Shown here one piece after another: positions 45,865-58,213 of a stretch of DNA of 64,000 nt; position 1 is the first letter of the stretch, and every line of letters begins with the position of its first letter. The notes below the pieces were generated by a model. It was not told the DNA's origin. It saw only the letters and a list, made by a program, of their open reading frames with translations, and searched no databases. This stretch comes from Anagrus nilaparvatae (lineage: Eukaryota > Arthropoda > Insecta > Hymenoptera > Mymaridae). Position numbers and translations under genes: made by a program. The DNA lies in assembly GCA_022575985.1 (NCBI GenBank), contig JAKSXM010000272.1:8866001-8930000 (forward strand), given 5' to 3'.

Positions 45865-48800
45865 TGTTGATATGTCGATAATTTGGGCCATTCTTTACTT
45901 TTCTCCATCTAATTCTCAGAGTCTCCAAGATTATAGTATTTAAATTAATTTAAATTTTTAAAACTTACATTTCCTTTTTAATAATAAATATGAAAAAAAA
46001 AGATTAAATACGAAAAAAATCAAGGAATTACCTTCTATACATTTATTGAAAAATAATAATAATAATAATAGTATAAATAAAATAATTGTATTCTTCCGCG
46101 TATAAATAAAGTGATAAAAATTTTAAATTTTAAAATAAAATAAAAAAAAACAATAATAATAATAATAATTAGCTAAGTCATATAAATTTTATTTTTTATA
46201 AGAAAATTAATTATTTTTTTTACTGTAAAAAATAATTTTTGTTTATTTCAACATTTTAGTATACAATTTGTACTATGTATAAAAATGCTAACGCTAAGTA
46301 AATAATGCATTTTAATCATTCTTAAAACAAATCCATTAAATTTTCAAATTACGTAATTTAATTAATTTTTTAAAAAATTTAAATAAAATAAATTTAAATA
46401 TATAAAGGTATTTCTGTATAGCATCCTATTAATTCATGATAAAACATTTGAATTAAAACAAGAACAAAAAATATTAACAAATAAACTTCAGGGTTACTAA
46501 AATATATGTATGAATTTTTTATTGATTGTTGATGGCATTAAAAAAAAAAAAAATCTACACAAAATTGTATTTAAAATATGAAAACGGCGCGCATTCTTTC
46601 AAGCGTTAAATTTTTCTGCCTGCACACAGCATCTAATACATACACACACTCACATGTATATTTAAATATATAAAAATGTACAGAAATGGTTTCTCTGAGT
46701 GTATAGTTTAAAATTTCAAGACGAGAAGCAACAGTTGATTTCGTGTCGGTGTTTTGACTGGGTGCGAAAATTCTTTGAATAAAAAACTTATTATGGTATG
46801 AATAAAATGTGATTTATTTATATAATATTTAATGTACTTATAAAATAAAGTTAAACATTTTTTCAAATAAAAAGTGAAATTATTAAATATAACAAGGTAA
46901 AATGTGTTAATTTTGTAAAAATATTTATAATAGTGTGTAAATATGTTAACATAAAAGTTCATCTGCTCCGTTTTAATATATTTATGTTGTTATTGTTATT
47001 CAATCAGCTGTAAAAAAAATGAAGAGAAAGTATCAGCATTAAACACCTATTGTTTTTTTTACCGGTTTCTTTGAATTATTTAATGTTTTTATCAAATAAA
47101 ATTACGTCATTTTTTTGTTTTTATTTCATAATAATAAATTAAACTATAAAATATTGAATAATCAGATTAAACAAAAAATTACGTTTAAATAATATTTTTT
47201 TAATTAATAATAAAAAAACTCCGAATTTTATGAAATTTAATTTTTTATTACTAATCAATTGATTTCATAGAAAGATTATAATTTTAAATTATATAAGTTT
47301 TTAGTAATAATCATTACACTCATTTATTTTTATTACAAAAACAAAAATTCCCGCAAAATATTAAGCTTCTTTTGTTTGTTTATATTTGCTCCGATATGCT
47401 CCAACTTGTTTATTGTCAATAAGATTTTACAAATTTTATTGAATTAAAAATATTGAGCATTATTTTGATTAAATTTAGTATTTAAAATGAACAATAAATA
47501 AATAAATAAAAGTAATTAAAAACAAAAAATTAAAACATAACCTACAATTTTTAGCTATAGTGCAAGTTGATTTATACAGACACATACACATAAATTTATA
47601 ATACACGTGCCGCTAGTGTGTAGTATGTTAAAAATCTTTTATCCTTATTATTAGCAATTAATTGTTATTGTTACAACGAAAAGAATAAATAGATATAAAT
47701 AGCGAATTGTATTATTTTTAAAAGTTGTATTGCGAAGATTATAATTTGGAATTTATTGAAAAGTGGGTAAAGGCGAAGTGTGATTTTAATAATAAATAAA
47801 TTATATACATATGTTTATTTACTATTTGATTAACCATTGATTAAATATATGTCAAGATCTGTAGACTTTGATTTTGATAAGATTAATAAATTATGATTCA
47901 CGTTGATTATTAAGTACTTTTATTTTAATTAATACACATTTGCTGGTAATGTAAAAGTGAAAGAAGCATTTTTTTTATTTATTAATAAAAAGATTAAAAT
48001 TTTTGGAACATTTTTTTATACCTGGGTTTTATTGTAATTTTTTTACATTTTATGCCTGTTTCAATGACAGGTTTTATTGTTTGGGTAATACTTTATTGAA
48101 GTTTCGTCATTTATAAAGTTTGTAAATTATTAAGAAAAACCAAAAATGAAACTATAATTTACACCCACTTTATAGATATTAGCAAACTAATTGTATAAAC
48201 ATTAAAAATACAATGACGTATATTCAAAGTTTGATAAAACATATTTTTCCTTATAATTTATGATTAAATAGAACGTTTTTTAATTTTTTTTTTTACGCTT
48301 AAAAAATTTTTAGCAACTCATATTTTCAGAAGAAAAAAATTTCTAATTTATTCGTTTTTTTTTTGGTTTATTTTGCGACGCTGAACAGTAATTAAGCAAA
48401 ATTAAGAAAAAAATTAAAATTTGGTAATATTGGGCCAAGAATCCTTAAAATAGCTAAGATCAAAATATTGGATAGATTTTTTTTATCTTAAAAATCATGA
48501 AAACCAAACGAAAACTGCAAAAACTTTTTGTGTGATAAGCAAGCAATGGATATATGAAACACGTGAAACACGTTGACCTCACAGTCTTAACCGATGATAA
48601 GCCCCAAAACCCATATTATTCAAAGTCCCTAAATCGAAATTATATTAATTATAAAGTCTATTTGACCCCCGCCCCCTAAAAAACATAAATTTTTCACTTT
48701 TGCACCCCTGTATTGCCGGCCTTTTTTAAATACTCCTTTTTCATTGAATACCTATGTTCCAGTATAAAAATCTCGAACTGAAATAAATTTGAAAGCCAGA

Positions 48801-50531
48801 ATTTTGCCATGACTAACTTTTGATTAATCTAAATTCAATTAAAAATTTAGTGATTTAATTTTTGAGCTTAGCGAAACTTTTTTAAGCCGTATAGATATAA
48901 TTTTATTTATTTATTACGTAATGTGTTTATTTGAACAATACAATTGTTTTTTTTTTTTATTTCGATTATATTTTATATTTTTTTTGGAAATCACGTAATT
49001 TATTTTGACGTATAAATAAAATTCTAATCAATATTTTTTTAAAATTAATATCTATATTACACAATTTGTGCTGTGCTTTGGTTTTTAAGAATCTATTAAT
49101 ATCAATTTTTAAGTAATCTTGACGAAAAATCAGTATGTGTACGTAAATAAATTCGCTAAGGTATATATATATATGGGCGTTTTCAATAAAAATCACCTAA
49201 TAAATATAAATTTTTTTCTTAATTAATATTACTTGAAATGCTTTCATATTTAACCAGTATTTAACAGTGTCATCACCAATCAACCATATTAGTATGGAAA
49301 TTGCATAGAAAAATTAAATTGACAATTACTTTTAAAAAAATTTTTCCTTTAAACTTTTACTCATTACATGAACGCAAAGATTCAATAATTATTGATTACA
49401 CAAATTATTAAAAAAATATTATATAGCGTGTTAAAAAATCATTATTATCTATTTTTTCAACAAAAAAAAAAAAAAAAAAAAAAAAAAAACGAGTATGTTT
49501 ATTGTGAATCCAAAATATATATCTATACGAGACTTTAAAAATATTACTTATCTAAATATATACCTATATGAAAGATAAAAATTTTAATTGAAAACAATTT
49601 CCGCATCGATAAAACTTTAAGTACCTATTTATTTACTTATATATATTTTATACATTTTAGTAATTATATTCATTTGTTTAGTCAATAAATATTAATGATA
49701 TAACAATATGTTATGCATATGAGCTTGTTTTAATGTTTACCAATTTTAACAAATATTATATGAAAATATTAGTATATGAGTATTTATACAATAGAAATCA
49801 TATTTTTAATGAATCATAAATGAAAAATAATTTTTTATCAAGCCCATCACATTGGTTTTTGAATAATAGGTCAATACCCAAAAATTAGGAGTGTATTGGG
49901 ATATTTTTTTAATTTTTATAAACTATTAAATAAAATTTGGACTCAAGTATATTTTTTGGATCGTTGATCTCTAATTTCAGGGTTCTTGACGAAAAAATTC
50001 TCAAAACAACCTAAAAATTAGTTCTAATAAGGGTTTTTTCGTTCTCTGATTCCGAAAATTGAGTTTTTTTTCGTGCAAAATTAAGGGAACGCCATTTAAA
50101 GTCTTATGCAGCTTGGACAAACAATTTTATCGCATTCTAAATTATCGACGCTACATGCATATGTGACATCATTATATGTGTTAGTATAATTTCAGGTTAT
50201 TTACATAGTTTTTATTTATTTATTTAAAATTAAAGTCTATAAGGTGGGGAAAATAAATTGAAAATTTAATCTTTGATCATATATTTATCATTTCGTGCTA
50301 ACTTTAATCTCCTGAGTCATCATTTTCATATTTTTTCAAAGCTCCAAAGTATTGCTCCCATAAGATCAATGTTAAAGCTCCGATTTTATTTTCTTAATTA
50401 CAAAAAAGTTAATGCTATAAGAGGGGTAAAATAAAGTTTATTTCAGTTTTAAAATGTTTAAATTTTCATAATTTTCCTATTTCATTAAGCTCTGTCATCA
50501 TTTTAATCAAGCTGCATAATACCTTAATACA
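45865..50531. other. Intergenic AT-rich DNA, no gene seen; possible distal 5' region of the ZIP gene
   Basis: Includes a CG-containing patch near 46582-46606 (ACGGCGCGCATTC), trinucleotide AAT runs near 46060 and 46155, and a poly-A run of about 28 (49461-49488). The 5' UTR exon of the ZIP transporter must lie somewhere upstream of 58190 but cannot be located by eye. Confidence 0.45.
49461..49488. repeat. Poly-A tract
   Basis: Uninterrupted A run of about 28 bases with no retroelement body recognisable on its 5' side. Confidence 0.8.
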
Positions 50532-50853
50532 GGCGCCAGCCATACTAATCACGCCCAAAAATTAAATTTCTTTTTCCGAGGATAAAAATCGGTTATTCAT
50601 ATGTTTTTTGACCCGCTAAACACGAATCCGGGGTCTATTTTGCGAAATTCGTGGTCAATTTTTTGTTGTCAAGAAATGATTGCAAAATTGGCCAATAATT
50701 TGTTGATAACAAAAAATTGACAACGAAATTCGCAAAACAGATCCCGGATTCGTGTTCAGCGGGTCGAAAAACATAAATATACCATCTATTTTTATCCTCG
50801 GATAAAGAAATTTAATTTTTTAATTTTCGGGCGTGATTAGTATGGCTGGCGCC
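50532..50853. mobile_element. Foldback family E (GGCGCCAGCC termini), 322 bp
   Basis: Starts GGCGCCAGCCATACTAATCA and ends with the reverse complement. The arms, including GATCCCGGATTCGTGTTCAG and ATTGACAACGAAATTCGC, match over about 145 bp, with a short centre near 50690. Other family E ends are at 55508-55991 and near 57287. Non-coding. Confidence 0.8.
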
Positions 50854-51548
50854 TAGACTAATTAAATTAAATCTCCTTTTTGAGGTGGTTTTAAAGTATG
50901 GTTTTTACCGCGGTTTTTTACTCTATATCACAAATCTGATACACAATTTTTTGAAAATTTTTTTCTCAAAATTTTTCGCATAAAAAATATAAAAAAAACA
51001 GCAATATTTTTTTTCTTTTAGGACGTAGTACCTAATTTTTTCCTATGAAAGTACTAGAATTATCGTTTTTACTAAGTAAAATAGACCATTAAGAACATTT
51101 TGTTATTATTAATGAGGAACCATAGTGCCAATTATTCGGCAGTGTTTTTTTTTGTTTCTTTTAATTTAGCTAATATGGGAACCGGCTGCAGTTGCACCCA
51201 GTGGGACCGCAATTACTATCTTTACCATGTAAAAATGTTACATCAAATTTTTAATTTTGTTTTTTTTTGTGAAGACCAAAAAATGCGTGTCTATAGATAT
51301 GAATATGAATAAAAATTATTAAAATTTTGACCCATGCAAGCCACCTCTTAGAAATTTTGAACTGTCGATAAGGAATCGTTGCAATTTCACTCAAATTTTA
51401 CGAAATTAAAAAAAAAAAAAATTAAGTTTCATCAAATGAAAAATATAATTTAGAGACATAGAGTATAATAGCAGATGATGCATAATTACCAAAACAAAAC
51501 TATAAAAAAGAAAAAAAAAATAATTTTATAGGTACTTAAAATTTATTA

Positions 51549-52952
51549 TATGGGTAGATTTAAATGAAGTGAGTGTGACTTACATGGTCGGGTCTTCAAA
51601 ACTGCCCCAAAGTGTTTTTTTCTGAAAGTACTACCAAAAATAAGTAACCAGCCCAATTTTTAGCCTCCCAGAGCGAAATCTCGATTTTTGGTAGCCATTT
51701 TAGTGTTTTTGACTGTCGTAAAAAAAGTAAGAAAAATGAGTCATAATTTTTTTTATTATTTCTGTAAAAAACTCACATTAGCATGAAAAATTTTTTCTTT
51801 TTAAGTCCGGATAGGAAATTTCCCTGGCTATCCGATTCCGGGGTCAAAAATTTTTTTTGAGTAGCGCATGCGCGTAGAATCGCTAAGATAGGATGTTTTT
51901 TTTCAAAAGTCGATTTCTCAAATGCCTATTAGTGAAAAATCTTGTAACCAGGCTTAAAATTTTCGTTAAACCTTATATTTTTTGGCAAAAAAAAATTTCG
52001 ATGGGACACTGCTTTTTGGGAGCTCTAGATAAAAAAATAGCAGCTTTCAAAACCTCATTTTTTACAAATTTCAAATTTCCCGCCAAGTCACGTGACCAAT
52101 CAAAAATCTGACCAAAAATTTGGATTCCGCGGGAAATTTTACATAAGGATATATCTTTTCATGTTTTTAAAAGCGTTTATGTTAAAGCGGCGAAAAACAG
52201 TGAAATAATAAAGAATTTTCTGAATAATTTTGAATAATTTGGAATAATTTAAAAAATAAAAAAATTCCTTAATAAATGAGATATTTTAATCTTTCAATTT
52301 AAAATTTCGATGCTTTAACATAAACGCTCTTAAAAACATGAAAAGATATACACTTATGTAAAATTTCCCGCGGAATCCAAATTTTTGGTCAGATTTTTGA
52401 TTGGTCACGTGACTTGGCGGGAAATTTGAAATTTGTAAAAAATGAGGTTTTGAAAGCTGCTATTTTTTTATCTAGAGCTCCCAAAAAGAAGTGTCCCATC
52501 GAAATGTTTTTTTTGCCAAAAAAAATAAGGTTTAACGAAAATTTTAAGCCTGGTTACAAGATTTTTCACTAATAGGCATTTGAGAAATCGGCTTTTGAAA
52601 AAAAACAGCCTATCTTAGCGATTCTACGCGCATGCGCTACTCAAAAAAAATTTTTGACCCCGGAATCGGATAGCCAGGGAAGTTTCCTATCCGGACCTAA
52701 AAAGAAAAAATTTTTCATGCTAATGTGAGTTTTTTACAGCAATAATAAAAAAAATTATGACTCATTTTTCTTACTTTTTTTACGACAGTCAAAAACACTA
52801 AAATGGCTGCCAAAAATCGAGATTTCGCTCTGGGAGGCTAAAAATTGGGCTGGTTACTTATTTTTGGTAGTGCTTTCAGAAAAAAACACTTTGGGGCAGT
52901 TTTGAAGACCCGACCATGTAAGTCGCACTCACTTCATTTAAATCTACCCATA
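51549..52952. mobile_element. Foldback family A, complete copy (1.4 kb, arms about 640 bp)
   Basis: Starts TATGGGTAGATTTAAATGAA and ends with its reverse complement. Arms 51549-52190 and 52311-52952 match with few differences (for example CATGGTCGGGTCTTCAAAAC, GCGCATGCGCGTAGAATCG, CACGTGACCAATC) around a loop of about 120 bases. A deleted copy is at 742-1489. No transposase. Frames such as 51893-52111 come from the repeat. Confidence 0.88.
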
Positions 52953-55507
52953 TTGTTTTAGTAATTTTATGCTTCATTTGCGAGTTCATTTGTTATCAAG
53001 CCTTACTCTAAATTGCATAATTTATTTGATGAATCTGAATTTTTTTTTTCATAAAACTGCAGCAGTTTTGAATTTAGATTGACCGCTATTCAGATAAGAT
53101 ATGATTTCCAGTAGAAAAGTTCATATATTATAAAAACTAGACCAGAGAGATTAGACCCTAAGACTAGACTAGATAGCTAAAAATTAGCAAAAGGGCTAAT
53201 TTTTAGTAGAACCTGAAAATTGAAATTTCAAAAAAATATATTTAAAACAATTGATATAAAATTTATTTTATAAATTGCACGTGCTTTATCTGAATAATAT
53301 ATAATATTTGGTAACAACAAAGATAACTTTATCATTAAAAAGTGCTCATATTATACTCGAATATATAATACCTATATAACATTTTAATACCAAATATAAA
53401 AAAATATATTGCGTATACGAACATGAATGAAAACTGCTTACGTAAGCAAATTTTGTAAAGTGCATTGCACCTAATTTATTTATTATATTACTGAATATTA
53501 TCAAAAAGTAATTAAATTTGTAATCTGAACTAAAACTTAAGTACAATATATTATATACGTATATGTTTGAATTTCAATACTGATAAATTTTTTTTGCAAT
53601 TGTAACTGTGTGCAATTTATGCTTCTTCTATTGGTTTAGCTAAAAAATCTCGGGTATATCAAAGAGTTCAATTATCAGAAGCATTAAAATATCTCTCTTA
53701 ATCTTTATATATAGTTTATTGACTTATATTTTTTAACCTAATTTTTTTTTGTAAAATTTAGGTTACTTTGAAGCTAAGAGTTATAAATTAACGCCTGCTG
53801 TTTATACAAACTTTGCATTTAGATCCCTGTGAAGGAAAAATTCCAGGATTAATCCTGTAATTACCATGATCTTTAAGGGATCTAGAAATTTTTTCCTATA
53901 ATTAATTCAACAAATGAATCTTAAAAATAAATCAAGTATATACCTAAATCATATTTATTTCCGTAATTAAAATATCTATAGTCTTTCGGCAAAAGTCATT
54001 TTATATCATTTTTAGAAATCATTTCATTAACAAAAAATAAATTTATTATAAAACTGATAAAAAGTTTGGTTTTCTGGAAATTGGAGAGAAATTGCAAATT
54101 ACTTAAAATGTAAGTTTTACATATAATGGGCAAAAAAGTCGTCTCCCTAGGGCGGAAATAGGCTTTTTTTGCCCTAGATATGTAAAGTTTTTTGCCTATT
54201 TTACTCGAGGAGTGTGGGTATATTTAACAGAATAAAGCATTATACGTTACAAAAATGAATAAAAACAAGTATTTTAAGCATTTTTAAACCAAATGTGATC
54301 GAACCCAATGATCGGGTCTTTGAATCGGTTCTAAAGTTATTTTTATGAAGAAAATACTATTATAATTATGTTCTAATTTTGATTTTCAATTTCGTTGGGT
54401 TCAAAAAATTTTGTTCTTAGGAGCTAAAAATTAGAATTGATGATAATTTTTAGAACACTTTGGAACCGATTTGAGGACCTTAAGGTAACTTTCTTCCCCG
54501 GCACGCTATTGTTATAATACTATAGTCACTAATTAGAGCAATAACCTCAAAAGTTTTAAATGCATACAAGAATTTAAGTCTTTACCGAATATTATCTATC
54601 ACAATAAAAATTTTATCATTTTAACATACAAAAAATCATTTAAAAAACCCTGCATAAAATTCAGTCGAAATTACCCTTATTTCTGTATTAACATGAGGGG
54701 TGACAAAAAACGTAGATCCCTTTTAAAATAAAAAACGAGTTTTATAAGCTTAATAATACTGGCTAAGAAATTTCTATAACGTAAATTTTATTCTCTTGCA
54801 AAAACAAAAAATATGAATATTTAAAATGTGTAATCACTTCTATATCTTTCAATTTCCCATTAACTTTATAATCTTCATTTATTTTCTTACATTAATTAAA
54901 AATTATCTCTTATGTTTAATGACCTCGATTCGTAAATACACTTCAGTATGTTCAACATTTTTTTAAATATTGTTATAGTTTTTTTAAATATTTTACTTTT
55001 TATTCAGGACACTGATTTTATAAAATATAAAATATTGGGCAAAATTGAATTTTACGATATGGTTTTTTTTACCTTTTCGTATTATATAATTAAATTTATA
55101 ACTTTTCACTTGCGAGAATAATTTGAATTTTATTTACTTTTTTTAATGTACACTGAAAAAAAATTTCGGTTGGGTACTGGAACTTTTTTTCATTTAAACG
55201 ATTGTTAATGACTTGAAACGTAAAGAGAATTAATAAATTTTACTCATCTGAAATGTGATAAATTTTTTTTTTTTGAACTTTTGTACAGATTTTGTGTCAC
55301 TTACAATCATTTTAAAAAAATGAAATTCCGGCTTCTTACAACCGAAATTCCAGTAGCAGTAACCGGATTTTTTTTCAGTGATAGATTGCAAATATGCCAA
55401 AAAAATAATTATTTAGGTTTAAATTCAGTCAAATTTCGGTCAAATTTTAAATTTAGTGAATTCCATTACTTTTTCTTCAAAAAAATTTAGAATGTACAAT
55501 TAGCCAA
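52953..55507. other. Intergenic AT-rich DNA, no gene seen
   Basis: Only scattered low-complexity sequence. TACACTGAAAAAAAATTTCG near 55149 resembles the start of a CACTGT-type element without a matching end. Confidence 0.4.
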
Positions 55508-55991
55508 GGCGCCAGCAACGTTAAATGCATCCAAAAATTTTATCTCGGTGAAACGTATGAATCCACCATTTTTGCTCGTTATTTTGATAATTAATGACCT
55601 CAGAATCATGATAACTGGTCCGAAAAACTTACTAGACAATGTATATATTATACTAAAAACAGAATAAATCGCGTTTCTGAGGTTAAAAATATGCCAATTT
55701 GAGTCCGCAATTTAAGTTTTTAAAAATCTAATATCGTGATCAGTAACCCCAAAAACCAAAGTGGTGTACCAAAAATAGACTTAATCAGCAATTGTTTTCA
55801 AGAATTTACCTATCTTTTGCTAATTCTTAAGCTAATATTTTGCCCATTTTTTATGATATAGCGTTCATTACTTAAAAATGGATGAAACCTTCAAAATCGG
55901 TTTCAGTGACCAAAAATAAATGCGTTTCACTAAGGTGAATCAATTCTCGTGCTGATAAAATTTTTGGATGCATTTAACATTGCTGGCGACT
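55508..55991. mobile_element. Foldback family E, second copy (about 484 bp)
   Basis: GGCGCCAGCAACGTTAAATG and CATCCAAAAATTTTATC at the left are mirrored by GATAAAATTTTTGGATGC and ATTTAACATTGCTGGCGAC at the right. Internal arms also match partly (AAAAATGGTGGATTC-type and GTTTCACTAAGGTGAATC). Divergence between arms is higher than in the 50.5-kb copy, so this copy is older. Confidence 0.7.
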
Positions 55992-58198
55992 TGACTACAT
56001 AAATATCTTTGAAAAATTATTAAAAGCATATACTAAAAAAAAAAAAAAAAAATTGAAAATCAGCCATATTTTATAGTTACTGAATTCACAATTTGTAAAA
56101 CTTAAAAATAAATCTATTACTCATAATAAGAACACTTAGCTGAACTTAATTACTTTTTTTTTTAGATTGATGGTCAAAATACAAATGAAAAAAAATTTTA
56201 GACTTATAGTATATGCAGTAATACCTATATGATTTAAAAAAGTAAATAAAATAATATAATTTATGAAATAAAAATTATAATAAATTAAACTTAATCATTA
56301 AAAATATAGGAATAATGATATAAATAAATTACTTATTTTGATAAATATCGAAAAAATTTACATGGCTATAAATTTATTTTTTATAAAATAAAATCTTAAC
56401 ATTTTTTTTGTATTACAAATTTAATTACCAATAATAATTATATATCTTTTGGTAAAATCAGTTATAAAATTAATTGTTATTTCATTTTAATGAAATTATA
56501 TAATTTTTTTTTTTAATGTAATAAGTATTAGTACGTTCTTTTTTTTATTTAATTTACAATGTAAGGATAATTGCTATTATCTTAATTTTATTTGAATAAA
56601 TATCGAATAAAGTAAGTAGGTGTGTAAATTTATTATGTTTTAAATTAAATATTTATTTATTTCTTATTTATTCAATAAATAGAAAAATCAAAATTTGACT
56701 CCTTAGAAATTTAAGATCTGAATAATTTTTAGTACTCCTGTTTGGGTTTAAATCGACCTTACGCAGATTTACCTTTAATTTTTCATTTTTTGTTAACTTT
56801 TGTTTTGAAATTTAAATTTATGGGTTTGGGGTCGAAATCTGTTGACAGGATGAGATTTGCTCTACTATACATGTTTTTGGGCCGCTGAATCCGAATCCGG
56901 TGTCCAATAGGGCTGGATAAAAGGGGAACACCCTTAAATCAACAAAAACTACTCCTTTTTAGGGGTTTTTTGCAAAATTTCGAAAGTGAAGCTAATATGG
57001 TCAAATATATTTTATTTTTTGATGATGGATTAAGAAATTGCGATTTATTTATAATTGACAAAAATCAGGATATATGGGCTAATTATAGAGAGTAAAAACT
57101 ACCCCCAAAATTGAAAAAAATAGAAAAAAAATAGATAAAAGTTTATTTTTTTACTTTTTTTTTTGTGAAATCAAGTATTTAAAAATATTTTATGCAATTT
57201 TAACCATCTAAAAGTATTCACCCCCCCCCCCTCCCGAGGTTGATCCATTTCCACGCAGATAAAATTTTTGGATACATGGCGCCTTATTGACATATAGTAG
57301 CATATACATAACAAAAACATTTTATTGAAAAACTTTATTTTCAAAAATAAAGAATTCGGAAGGACAGATAATTATTATTATTTTATAGTCTAAATAATCA
57401 AATAAATAAAATGCATATAAATTTTTTATATTAATAACGCGCACATAAGTTTTAGCAAGAAAGTTCCGTGTAAAAAAAAAGTATAAATAAATCACTTCCT
57501 GCATAGGTTATGAAATATTTTTTCGACCATCAGCGAGTTGTAAACATTGATATTCCGTTATTGAATTGATATGTAAACTCATAAACTCTAGTCGCAAAAA
57601 ATTGCAATATTGCATCCCATTCTGAATAACTATGTACATTTAAGTCTTGTTTTTTACTCTTATATTTGTCTGTAATAGTCTACAGCATAATAGGACTACA
57701 ACAGTGTATATTTATAGGCACACTAGAAGAGTTTCTTTTTTTTGCATATATTATAATATGTAAAATTAATCAAAATGAAGTTCTTGTGAAATTTTGGAGC
57801 AACATGGAAAGACACTGACTATATACTGCTCCAAAAAAATTCTAAAATTTATTTATAGTTTAAAATTGTGAAATACTAATACTAAATAGTTGTGTATGTG
57901 TGCCACGTTTATTTTTAATACATATTTTTTTTGCAGAAAATATTTTTTTTAATTTGTTTACTTTACAAAATTTTTTTAGTTATCTGAAACATAATACAAT
58001 AAAGATATGTCATGGGCATTATTATACCCATTAAGATAACAAATAATTTCTAATATTATTTCCTTTTAAGCTTAAGAGATTAAGAATCTAATCTTAGATT
58101 AATATAAAAAGTACACACATAGATTAGATTTAGAGAAAATAAAAAATTTTTAAACAAAATAAATTTATTTACTAATAAAAATGTATAAATATTTTCAG
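55992..58198. other. Upstream region of the ZIP transporter gene, no coding exon seen
   Basis: AT-rich. Holds a C run (57220-57231) and the right end of another family E element (GATAAAATTTTTGGATACAT then GGCGCC at about 57260-57284). An acceptor CAG at 58196-58198 precedes the first coding exon, so at least one 5' UTR exon lies upstream, location unknown. Confidence 0.45.
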
Positions 58199-58213
58199 GA
58201 TATCCTGCTGAAA

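Noticed and set aside
51893..52111. 72-codon frame in the large foldback
   Set aside because: Part of the family A arm; the mirrored arm and the copy near 1 kb do not keep the frame.
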